A DNA stretch of 64,000 nt. It comes from Yinghuangia elevatio (GTDB lineage: Bacteria; Actinomycetota; Actinomycetes; Streptomycetales; Streptomycetaceae). Where the stretch lies: contig NZ_JBEZFP010000005.1 of assembly GCF_040649515.1 (NCBI RefSeq), positions 67,778 to 131,777 of the forward strand. The letters are read 5' to 3'. Positions 17,467-24,247 of the stretch are shown here, in pieces. A model generated the notes under the pieces. That model was not told the origin of the DNA. It searched no databases and saw only the letters and a list, made by a program, of their open reading frames with translations. The translations under genes were made by a program, and so were the position numbers. The stretch's first letter is position 1. Each line of letters begins with the position of its first letter.

Positions 17467-18045
17467 TCAGGTGCCCGGCAGCGCGTACGCGCCGGCCCTG
17501 AGGCCCGCGAGCACGCGCGTCGCGGTCTCCTCGGCGGTCCAGCCCGTCGAGTCCACGACGTGCGCCTCCAACTCGGCGAGCCCGGAGAACTGCCGGTGCA
17601 AGGAGCGGACCGGTTCGGGAGCGGTCAGGGCGCCCTCGCCGGTCCGGGCGGTGGCGCGGCGCACGGTGGTGTCCTGGTCCGGGCGCAGCACGACGTACTG
17701 CATGGGGATGCCGGTACCGTCGCGCGCCTCGTGGTAGCTGCCGAGGAACCACGGCCCCACGATGCCGTCCACCACGACGGTGTAGCCGCCCTGCGCGTAG
17801 CCGAAGGCGGCCCGCGCGAGCACGCCGACGACGACCTCGTTCTGCCGGTGCGCCTCCGGGCGGTACGCGGCGATCGCGCCCCGCCTGATGTAGTGCCAGA
17901 AGTCGTCGGTGTGCAGGTGGACGCTCGGCTCGTACGCGTCGGCCAGCAGCCTCGCGACCGTGCTCTTGCCCGCTCCCGGCGGCCCCGTCAGCACGATCAC
18001 CTGGCCGTGGTGGGCACCCGTGTCGCGCGCTCCGGCGAAGGTCAT
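17467..18045 (-). CDS. P-loop kinase/ATPase, AAA_33 or zeta-toxin-like
   Basis: 192 aa. Walker A motif GPPGAGKST near residue 20, HLHTDDFWHYIRRG as the substrate-side Asp motif, and VVVDGIVGPWFLG as a Walker B-like strand. GGGGAGGA 7 nt before the ATG fixes the start; in-frame sequence further upstream is not needed. Such small stand-alone kinases phosphorylate small molecules (antibiotics, nucleosides, gluconate) or resemble zeta toxins. No antitoxin-like partner lies beside it, so a metabolic kinase is more likely. Tail-to-tail with the preceding gene. Confidence 0.75.
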   Translation of the reverse strand: MTFAGARDTGAHHGQVIVLTGPPGAGKSTVARLLADAYEPSVHLHTDDFWHYIRRGAIAAYRPEAHRQNEVVVGVLARAAFGYAQGGYTVVVDGIVGPWFLGSYHEARDGTGIPMQYVVLRPDQDTTVRRATARTGEGALTAPEPVRSLHRQFSGLAELEAHVVDSTGWTAEETATRVLAGLRAGAYALPGT

Positions 18046-18346
18046 CGCCCGGTCCTCCCCGCTGCTGTCCGTCCCTATGTCCCGGTACGTGCCCGCGCCT
18101 CGGGCCGTCCCCGGGCACTCGTGCGGCCGGGGCCGGCGCCGCACCGGGGCGCCGCACAAGATCGCCATCATGGCAGTCCGGTCCGGTGGTCGCCCCTGGA
18201 TATCCGTGCTCAAGTGGGGTGACGGCAGGGACGCCCCGCCCGCGGGCGCGGGCGCATATCGGGAGGTGGCGGGTGGCCGACGGCGGCCTGACGGGGCTGG
18301 GAGCCGAGCCGAGGGCCGGGCTCCGCACGTTGCGGGCGTAATCCTT

Positions 18347-19054
18347 ATGGAGGAACAGCTTCCACCCGATCACCACGCGGGCCTCGCGACGCGCCTCAAC
18401 TGGCTGCGCGCGGCCGTGCTCGGGGCGAACGACGGCGTGGTGTCCACGGCGGGCATCGTGCTGGGCGTCGCGGGCGCGGCGGGCTCCCGCGCGGCGATCC
18501 TCACGGCCGGTGTGGCCGGACTGCTGGCGGGTGCGCTGTCGATGGCGGCCGGCGAGTACGTGTCGGTCAGCACGCAGCGGGACGCCGAACGGGCCGCGAT
18601 CGAGCGGGAGAAGCGCGAGTTGCGCGAGGAACCCGAGGCGGAGTTGGCCGAACTGGTGGCGGCGTACCGGGCCAAGGGCCTGTCGGCCGAGCTGGCGCGC
18701 CAGGTCGCGGTGGAGCTGACCGCCCACGACGCGCTGGCGGCGCACGCCGAGACCGAGCTGCGGCTCGACCCCGACGAGCTGACCGATCCGTGGCAGGCGG
18801 CCTTCGCGAGCTTCGGGTCGTTCGCGGTCGGGGCGCTGCTGCCACTGCTGGCGATCCTGCTGCCGCCGGACGGCCTGCGGGTGCCGGTGACCGTGGTGTC
18901 GGTGCTCATCGCGCTGACGTTGTGCGGGTGGGCGAGCGCGCGGATGGGCGGATCGCCGCCGCGCGCGTCCGTGCTGCGGAACGTCGCGGGCGGCGGCGTC
19001 GCCATGGCGGTCACCTATGTGACGGGCACCTTGCTGCACGTCGGCGGTGTGTGA
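18347..19054 (+). CDS. VIT1/CCC1-family membrane protein (metal transport)
   Basis: 235 aa. The family opening GLATRLNWLRAAVLGANDGVVSTAGIVLGV is clear, followed by GLLAGALSMAAGEYVSVSTQRD, a charged helical insert (~residues 75-130; the metal-binding region in eukaryotic VIT1), and three more hydrophobic helices. About five membrane segments. Relatives transport Fe2+/Mn2+ out of the cytosol. The 301-bp gap upstream, between divergent genes, has no other feature than a GTAATC element near 18338. Confidence 0.85.
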   Translation: MEEQLPPDHHAGLATRLNWLRAAVLGANDGVVSTAGIVLGVAGAAGSRAAILTAGVAGLLAGALSMAAGEYVSVSTQRDAERAAIEREKRELREEPEAELAELVAAYRAKGLSAELARQVAVELTAHDALAAHAETELRLDPDELTDPWQAAFASFGSFAVGALLPLLAILLPPDGLRVPVTVVSVLIALTLCGWASARMGGSPPRASVLRNVAGGGVAMAVTYVTGTLLHVGGV

Positions 19055-19134
19055 GGGCGGGTGCTGCGGTGAGTGCGGGTGCCGCGGATGAGGGCGGGTG
19101 CTGCGGATGAGGGCAGGTGCTGCGGATGAGGGCC
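19051..19134. repeat. 18-19-bp tandem repeat, ~4.5 copies
   Basis: Successive units of the form GATGAGGGCGGGTGCTGCG with small differences start at the stop codon of the VIT gene and fill most of the gap to the convergent DUF4239 gene. Simple slippage-type repeat; no hairpin or coding function seen. Confidence 0.8.
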
Positions 19135-19174
19135 GGGGCGGCACTCCGGGCATGCGGTTCGCCCCGGCCGGGCG

Positions 19175-19936
19175 TCACTTCAGTTGTGCATAGCGGTCCA
19201 GAGCGGCCTGAAAGGCCGAGGGTCCGACGTTCAGGGGTGCGGTGAACGGGTCGCGGAGTTGGAAGACCAGCAAAATGCCGAATCCGACGACGGCGCCCGC
19301 GAGTCCGAGGACGGCGATGTTGCGAAGGTTGGCCGTCATGCCGACCAGCGGCGGATAGACCAGCACGAGCAGGCCGGCCGCGACCATCACGCCGAACAGG
19401 ATGGGCGGCGAGACCGAGTCGAGGTCGGCGAGCCGCGCGTACCGCTTGACGTAGACCTCGTCGAGCGCTGCGGAGGTCGCGTCGTACGCCGCCTCGCGCC
19501 GGTCCGCCGGGACCGCGGCCAACGCGCTCTGCACGGCGTCGAGTTGCTCCCACGACGTCGGCGATGCGCGGTGCTTGGCGAGGTCGGGCCACTCGTCGTC
19601 GACCACGGAGCGCGTGTAGACGGTGATGCGGTCGCGGATCGCGTCGCGGTCCTGCGGGGCGAGTTCGCCGGCCCGCGCGTACGCCTTGGCGAGTACGCGT
19701 GCCTCCTCGTGCGCGTGCGACCTTGCCACGGACTGGAGTTGCCAGGCGCCGACGATGAGGAAGCCGGTGACGAGGACGAACGACGAGAGGACGACGCCGC
19801 CCGCGAAGGTGAGCGCCTGCGGGGTGAACGAGCCTTCCACGCTGCGCGCGCTGCGGCCGAGCCACACGGCGGCGCCGACCGCGAGGCCGGCGCCCAGGAC
19901 GGTGCACAGTGTCCAGACCACGATGGTGAGCGTCAT
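19175..19936 (-). CDS. DUF4239 (bestrophin-like) membrane protein, copy A
   Basis: 253 aa. Two N-terminal membrane helices (~3-25 and ~43-66), a soluble helical segment rich in Arg/Asp/Glu (~70-170), then two C-terminal helices (~180-200, 208-226) before a 25-residue tail ending DRYAQLK. Pattern and length match the DUF4239 family, which is widespread and uncharacterised. The ATG overlaps the stop of the polyproline protein gene (ATGA), so the two are coupled. A second DUF4239 gene lies on the other side of the encapsulin gene at 22615-23379. Confidence 0.82.
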   Translation of the reverse strand: MTLTIVVWTLCTVLGAGLAVGAAVWLGRSARSVEGSFTPQALTFAGGVVLSSFVLVTGFLIVGAWQLQSVARSHAHEEARVLAKAYARAGELAPQDRDAIRDRITVYTRSVVDDEWPDLAKHRASPTSWEQLDAVQSALAAVPADRREAAYDATSAALDEVYVKRYARLADLDSVSPPILFGVMVAAGLLVLVYPPLVGMTANLRNIAVLGLAGAVVGFGILLVFQLRDPFTAPLNVGPSAFQAALDRYAQLK

Positions 19937-20871
19937 GACGACGGCCTCCCGGTTCCGCCGCGGCCTTCGCCGCCGCCTCGGCTGACGGCGGCGAGCGCCG
20001 CGGGAACGATGGCGAGCAGGAGCGCGAATCCGAGCCAGGTCGCGAGGTCCCAGACGCCGCTTTCCTCCTCCGGCTCGGCGGCCGCGGCGGGCCGCCTGGT
20101 CGGGAAGGGCGCCGCGGCGGGCGGAGCCGGCGGTGCGGGCGGAACGACCACCGGCTCCGGCGCGGGGGGCCGGGGCGCGGGCGGCGGGACCACCCGGTCC
20201 ACCGCGACCGGAACGACCGTACGTGGGGCGGGCGGAGGCGAGGGCGGCGGTGCGGGCGGCGGAGGCGGTGTGGGCCTGGGGGCCGGCGGCGGGGGCGGAG
20301 GTGTCGGCTTGGGCGCGGGAGGAGGCGGGGGCGGCGGAGGTGGCGGCGGAGGCGGTGGCGGAGGCGGGTTGAAGTCGACGCCGACATTGTTGTCCTGGTT
20401 GACCACGCCTCCGCCGGGGTCGTTGTTGTGCTGGATGACCGTGATGCCGGGCGACGGCTTGCCGGGGGCGGGCGGCTTCGCGGGCGGGGGAACCGCCGGG
20501 GTGGGTGCGGCGGACGGTGCCGGCGGGGGTGCGGCCGGGCGCCCCGCCGGGTTCGGGCACGGGCACGAGCAATGCGTGCGGCCGAGCAGCGGCACCGCGG
20601 CGAGGGCGCGTACGACGGCGGAGACCGGATCGCAGGGCAGCAGCGGCAAGGCGCCGGCGCGCGGCTTGGACCGGTGGCCGGGCTGATCACCAGGTTGATG
20701 AGTTGTCAGAACCCGGACCGCGGACGGTGGTTGGGCAAGCGACTGGAAAGGCGGTGCGGACGGGGCGGGCAACGCGGCGGCTGGGTGGGCGACGGCGGCC
20801 AAGGCACAGGCCGCGAGGGGCACCGCGCCGAGCATGGCGCGCGGTGCCGGACGGACGTACTTCACAAGCAT
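19933..20871 (-). CDS. Secreted or membrane-anchored polyproline-rich protein
   Basis: 312 aa. The start MLVKYVRPAPRAMLGAVPLAACALAAVAHPAAA is a good signal peptide. A short Cys cluster follows (CDP, then THCSCPCPNP, ~residues 80-105), then ITVIQHNNDPGGGVVNQDNNVGVDF (a chaplin- or curli-like Asn-rich patch), then ~120 residues of polyproline including an uninterrupted run of 17, a Pro/Arg/Val stretch, and one C-terminal membrane helix (~285-302) with a short cytoplasmic tail. It probably spans the cell wall. First gene of a leftward operon with DUF4239 copy A, divergent from the encapsulin gene. Confidence 0.75.
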   Translation of the reverse strand: MLVKYVRPAPRAMLGAVPLAACALAAVAHPAAALPAPSAPPFQSLAQPPSAVRVLTTHQPGDQPGHRSKPRAGALPLLPCDPVSAVVRALAAVPLLGRTHCSCPCPNPAGRPAAPPPAPSAAPTPAVPPPAKPPAPGKPSPGITVIQHNNDPGGGVVNQDNNVGVDFNPPPPPPPPPPPPPPPPPAPKPTPPPPPPAPRPTPPPPPAPPPSPPPAPRTVVPVAVDRVVPPPAPRPPAPEPVVVPPAPPAPPAAAPFPTRRPAAAAEPEEESGVWDLATWLGFALLLAIVPAALAAVSRGGGEGRGGTGRPSS

Positions 20872-21079
20872 GGTCTCAGGGTGGGTGACGACCGGGCGGC
20901 CGGGAACGAGATCGCCGCAAGATAGCCCGTTCGTGTATCGGCCGCGCGACATTGTCACGTTCTGCCGCTTTCAACCACACACTTTCGTGTTATTGATCAC
21001 CATCTTTCCCACCGCCCAGGATGGTTGGCGCAAGCCCGAGTTCCGGGTTCTCGGGCGGTTCCAGGGGAGGTCATGTCTG
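20872..21079. promoter_or_regulatory. Divergent promoter region, encapsulin / polyproline protein
   Basis: 208 bp of locally lower GC, the likely site of both promoters. The stretch 20975-21005 (ACACACTTTCGTGTTATTGA and surroundings) is AT-rich. GGGGAGG at 21064-21070 is the encapsulin ribosome site. No strong palindrome was seen. Confidence 0.5.
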
Positions 21080-22495
21080 ATGACGGTCGACGCGGATTAC
21101 GACATCGAGGCGAACGGCGGAGACCCGCGACAGAGCCTCGGAACGGCCGCGGCACGCAACCTCGCCACGACCACCAAGTCCGCCCCGCAGATGCAGGGCA
21201 TCAGTTCGCGGTGGCTGCTGCGGATGCTGCCGTGGGTGAACGTCGCGGGCGGCACCTACCGGGTCAACCGGCGGCTGTCGTACTCGGTGGGCAAGGGGCG
21301 CGTGAGCTTCGCGCAGACCGCCGACACGGTGCAGGTGGTACCCCCCACGCTGTGCGAACTCCCGCTGCTGCGCGGCTTCGAGGACGACGAGGTCCTGGCC
21401 GCCATCGCGGCGCGCTTCCAGCAGCGCGAGTTCGCGGCGGGCGAGGTCATCACCGAGGCGGGGCAGCCGATGGACCAGGTGCACCTGGTCGCACACGGCA
21501 AGATCAACAAGTTGGGGGACGGCAAGTACGGGGACCAGACCGTGGTCGGCGTGCTCGCGGGGGGCGACCACTTCGGCGACGAGGCGCTGGTCGAAGAGGA
21601 CGCGCGCTGGCCGTACAACGCGACCGCGTCGACGTCGGGCACGCTGATGACGCTGCCCCGGCAGGCGTTCCAGGCGCTGGTCGACCAGTCCCCCGAACTG
21701 CTGGTGCAGATCGCGCAGTTCCTGGCCAGCGCGCAGCAGTCGACGAACAGGCACGGCGAGGCGGCGATCGAGCTGGCGGCCGGCCACGAGGGCGAGATCG
21801 ACCTGCCCGGCACGTTCGTGGACTACGAGCTGTCCCCGCGCGAGTACGAACTGAGCGTCGCCCAGACGGTGTTGCGGGTGCACAGCCGCGTCGCGGACCT
21901 CTACAACCAGCCGATGAACCAGATCGAGCACCAGTTGAAGCTCACCATCGAGGCGTTGCGCGAACGTCAGGAGCACGAGCTGGTCAACAACCCCGAGTTC
22001 GGCCTGCTGCACAACGCGGACCACGAGCAGCGCATCCACACGCACCACGGTCCGCCCACCCCGGACGACCTGGACGAGCTGCTCGCGCGCCGCCGCGACA
22101 CGTCGCTGTTCCTGGCGCACCCGCGCACCATCGCGGCGTTCGGGCGCGAGTGCAACCGGCTCGGGCTCTACCCGGACACCGTGCAGTTGCAGGGGAGCAG
22201 CGTGCCCGCCTGGCGCGGCGTGCCCGTCCTGCCGTGCAACAAGATCCCCATCCAGGACGGCCACACGTCGAGCATCATCGCGATGCGTCTCGGCGAGGAC
22301 AACCAGGGCGTCGTCGGACTCCACCAGACGGGCCTGCCCGACGAGTTCGAGCCCGGACTGTCGGTGCGGTTCATGGGGATCAACGAAAAGGCGGTCATCT
22401 CCTACCTGGTGAGCGCCTACTACTCGGCGGCCGTACTGGTGCCGGACGCGCTCGGCGTCCTGGAGAACGTCGAGATCGCCCGCCCGCGCGACTGA
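21080..22495 (+). CDS. Family 2B encapsulin shell protein (EshA-like, with cyclic-nucleotide-binding domain)
   Basis: 471 aa, usual for family 2B. N-terminal arm with RQSLGTAAARNLATTTKSAPQMQGISSRWLLRMLPWVNVAGGTYRVNRR, then an inserted cyclic-nucleotide-binding-like domain (~residues 91-216: LLRGFEDDEVLAAIAARFQQREF, GGDHFGDEALVEEDARWPYNA), then the HK97-type shell fold (YELSPREYELSVAQTVLRVHSRVADLYNQPMNQIEHQLK, and a C-terminal GINEKAVISYLVSAYYSAAVLVPDALGVLENV). It is easily mislabelled as a Crp/Fnr regulator, but it has no HTH. Family 2B shells are known to package terpene cyclases such as 2-methylisoborneol synthase; no normal terpene cyclase is adjacent here. Confidence 0.93.
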   Translation: MTVDADYDIEANGGDPRQSLGTAAARNLATTTKSAPQMQGISSRWLLRMLPWVNVAGGTYRVNRRLSYSVGKGRVSFAQTADTVQVVPPTLCELPLLRGFEDDEVLAAIAARFQQREFAAGEVITEAGQPMDQVHLVAHGKINKLGDGKYGDQTVVGVLAGGDHFGDEALVEEDARWPYNATASTSGTLMTLPRQAFQALVDQSPELLVQIAQFLASAQQSTNRHGEAAIELAAGHEGEIDLPGTFVDYELSPREYELSVAQTVLRVHSRVADLYNQPMNQIEHQLKLTIEALRERQEHELVNNPEFGLLHNADHEQRIHTHHGPPTPDDLDELLARRRDTSLFLAHPRTIAAFGRECNRLGLYPDTVQLQGSSVPAWRGVPVLPCNKIPIQDGHTSSIIAMRLGEDNQGVVGLHQTGLPDEFEPGLSVRFMGINEKAVISYLVSAYYSAAVLVPDALGVLENVEIARPRD

Positions 22496-22513
22496 TCCCG
22501 CGGGGCCACGGAC

Positions 22514-22548
22514 GGGGTACGGCCGTGCCGCGCGCACGGCCGTACCCC
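22514..22548 (+). terminator. Perfect 15-bp-stem hairpin after the encapsulin gene
   Basis: GGGGTACGGCCGTGC (22514-22528) pairs exactly with 22534-22548 around a 5-nt loop. It lies 18 bp after the encapsulin stop and 66 bp before the DUF4239 ATG, so it probably limits readthrough. Confidence 0.75.
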
Positions 22549-22614
22549 CGCACGACCCTGACCCTTCCGACCCCACGAACCCCCGCAAGGGGACACGCAC
22601 ACTAAGGGGCCGTC

Positions 22615-23379
22615 ATGAGTTGGTCCGGATTCTTCATCATCCTCGGGACGCTGGTCGGCGTCGCCGGCTGCATCTACGTGGTGCAGCGGTTCGTCCCGCA
22701 CCCGCTGCGCGAGCAGCACAACGACGTCGCGGGGTTCATCTTCGCGGCGGTCGGCGTCCTGTACGCCGTCCTCCTGGCCTTCGTGGTGATCGCGGTGTGG
22801 GAGAACCACGCGACGGCGCGCGAGACCACCTTCAAGGAGGCCGACGAGCTCGCGGGGCTGTACTGGGTCGCGCGGGAACTCCCGCTGCCACTCGGTGCGG
22901 AGCTGGAAAAGCAGACGCTCGATTATGCAAAAACGGTCATGCACAAGGAATGGCCGATGATGACCGAGCACAAGAGCAGCCCCGAGGCCACCCAGCTGGT
23001 CTACGGCCTGCGCGAGAGCGTCATGTCGTACACGCCGGGCGGTCCCCGCGAGGAGATCCTGTACGAGCGCGCCGTCAACCACCTGGAGGACATGGCCTCC
23101 GCACGGCGCGAGCGGCTCAACCAGGTCGACGAGGACGTGCCCACGCTGCTGTGGATCGCGCTGATCGCGGGGGCGGCCCTGACCATCGGCTTCACGTTCC
23201 TGTTCGGGCTGTCGAACACCTTCTCGCACGGCCTCATGGTGCTGATGCTGAGCGGGCTGATCGTGGTGTCGCTGGTGGTGATCAAGGAAATGGACTTCCC
23301 GTACAACGGGGTGACGAAGATCCATCCGACGGCCTTCGAAGTGTTCCTCGACCGGCTGCCACCACCGAGGACGGTGTAG
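22615..23379 (+). CDS. DUF4239 (bestrophin-like) membrane protein, copy B
   Basis: 254 aa, starting MSWSGFFIILGTLVGVAGCIYVV. Four predicted membrane helices in the 2+2 arrangement: ~5-25 and ~42-62, a soluble charged middle (~65-175), then ~178-200 and ~205-225. The same family and length as 19175-19936, though clearly diverged. It is co-oriented with the encapsulin gene and separated from it by a hairpin. The flanking pair suggests DUF4239 proteins work with the shell or its cargo, but this is inference from position. Confidence 0.85.
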   Translation: MSWSGFFIILGTLVGVAGCIYVVQRFVPHPLREQHNDVAGFIFAAVGVLYAVLLAFVVIAVWENHATARETTFKEADELAGLYWVARELPLPLGAELEKQTLDYAKTVMHKEWPMMTEHKSSPEATQLVYGLRESVMSYTPGGPREEILYERAVNHLEDMASARRERLNQVDEDVPTLLWIALIAGAALTIGFTFLFGLSNTFSHGLMVLMLSGLIVVSLVVIKEMDFPYNGVTKIHPTAFEVFLDRLPPPRTV

Positions 23380-23397
23380 CACCGGGCGCGCTCGACG

Positions 23398-23435
23398 CCC
23401 TGGGCCGGTCCGGCCGCCGCCGGACCGGCCCAGGG
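23398..23435 (+). terminator. Perfect 17-bp-stem terminator
   Basis: Positions 23398-23414 (CCCTGGGCCGGTCCGGC) are exactly complementary to 23419-23435 with a 4-nt loop, 18 bp after the DUF4239 stop, followed by CCGTCCTTG. Confidence 0.8.
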
Positions 23436-23500
23436 CCGTCCTTGCAACCTGACGAGCCGTCACTTACCGTCGCGAAGCAGGGGCCAATCGAGGAGGCGGC

Positions 23501-24004
23501 ATGGCACGGATCGAGATCCCGGACGGCGACACGCCCGAGGTGGTGCGGGCGCTCACGCTGGCGCCGCATTTCGCCGAGGTGGTGTGGGCGTACGAGCAGG
23601 CGGTCGCCAAGAGCCCCCTGGACCGGCGGCTGCACGAGTTGGTGCGCATGCGCATCGCGCTGATCAACGAGTGCGTGGTGTGCCTGAACTGGCGGAACAA
23701 GGACTGGGGCGTGACCGAGGAGGAGCTCGCCGCGGTCGGCGACTACGCCGCCAGTGACCTGTTCTCGGCGCAGGAGAAGCTCGTCCTCGAGTACGCCGAG
23801 CGCTTCGCGACCGACTCCGCGCGCATCGCCGACGACCTGATCGAACGCCTGGTCGAGCAGCTGGGCGCGTCGGGGGTCGCGGACCTGACCCTGGTGGCCG
23901 GCAAGTACCTCGCGATGGGCCGCTTCATGCAGGTCCTGGGGCTGGACCAGGCATGCAACCTGGTCTTCGACGACAGCGGCGAACTCGTCGTCACGACCGT
24001 CTGA
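23501..24004 (+). CDS. Carboxymuconolactone decarboxylase / AhpD-family protein
   Basis: 167 aa. All-helical CMD fold with the redox pair Cys58-x2-Cys61 in RMRIALINECVVCLNWRNKDWG. The His that follows the CxxC in AhpD is replaced (CVVCLNWRN), so peroxidase-cycle activity is uncertain. LSAQEKLVLEYAERFATD and a C-terminal helix pair match the family. AGGAGG lies just ahead of the ATG. Separated from the encapsulin and DUF4239 genes by terminators. Confidence 0.85.
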   Translation: MARIEIPDGDTPEVVRALTLAPHFAEVVWAYEQAVAKSPLDRRLHELVRMRIALINECVVCLNWRNKDWGVTEEELAAVGDYAASDLFSAQEKLVLEYAERFATDSARIADDLIERLVEQLGASGVADLTLVAGKYLAMGRFMQVLGLDQACNLVFDDSGELVVTTV

Positions 24005-24037
24005 GCCGTCGGGGCAGAGCGCCGTCCGCCGCCGCGC

Positions 24038-24086
24038 CGTTTGCCGTTTGGCGTTTGGCGTTTGGCGTTTGGCGTTTGCCGTTTGC
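24038..24086. repeat. Seven tandem 7-bp units
   Basis: CGTTTG followed by G or C, repeated seven times without interruption, 34 bp after the CMD gene stop. Noncoding microsatellite likely to vary in copy number between strains. Confidence 0.92.
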
Positions 24087-24135
24087 GCGGTTCGCCAGGT
24101 GCGCCGTTCGTCGTTGCGCCGACGCTGATTGCCGA

Positions 24136-24175
24136 CGCCGTACGTCGCGAGCGGGGAGGCTCGCGGCGTACGGCG
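24136..24175. terminator. Bidirectional terminator between convergent genes
   Basis: A 17-bp arm starting CGCCGTACGTCGCGAGC (24136-24152) pairs at 16 of 17 positions with 24159-24175 around a 6-nt loop. It lies between convergent genes, so it can serve both. Confidence 0.75.
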
Positions 24176-24247
24176 CACTCGGCTGCCGCCACGCGCCCGG
24201 CCGGGGCCAGGTGTCAGGTGCCTGATGCCGGAGTGCCGCGGCGGTTG

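Noticed and set aside
17467..18045. Zeta toxin of a toxin-antitoxin system
   Set aside because: No small antitoxin gene beside it; the Walker motifs fit any small-molecule P-loop kinase.
21080..22495. Annotation as a Crp/Fnr-type transcription factor
   Set aside because: A cyclic-nucleotide-like domain is present but there is no HTH, and both flanks match the HK97 shell of family 2B encapsulins.
21071..22600. Antisense frame of ~500 codons across the encapsulin gene
   Set aside because: No recognisable domain; sense strand encodes a complete shell protein.
24038..24086. Possible CRISPR or attachment-site repeat
   Set aside because: Heptamers are contiguous with no spacers, and there are no cas, integrase or tRNA genes nearby.
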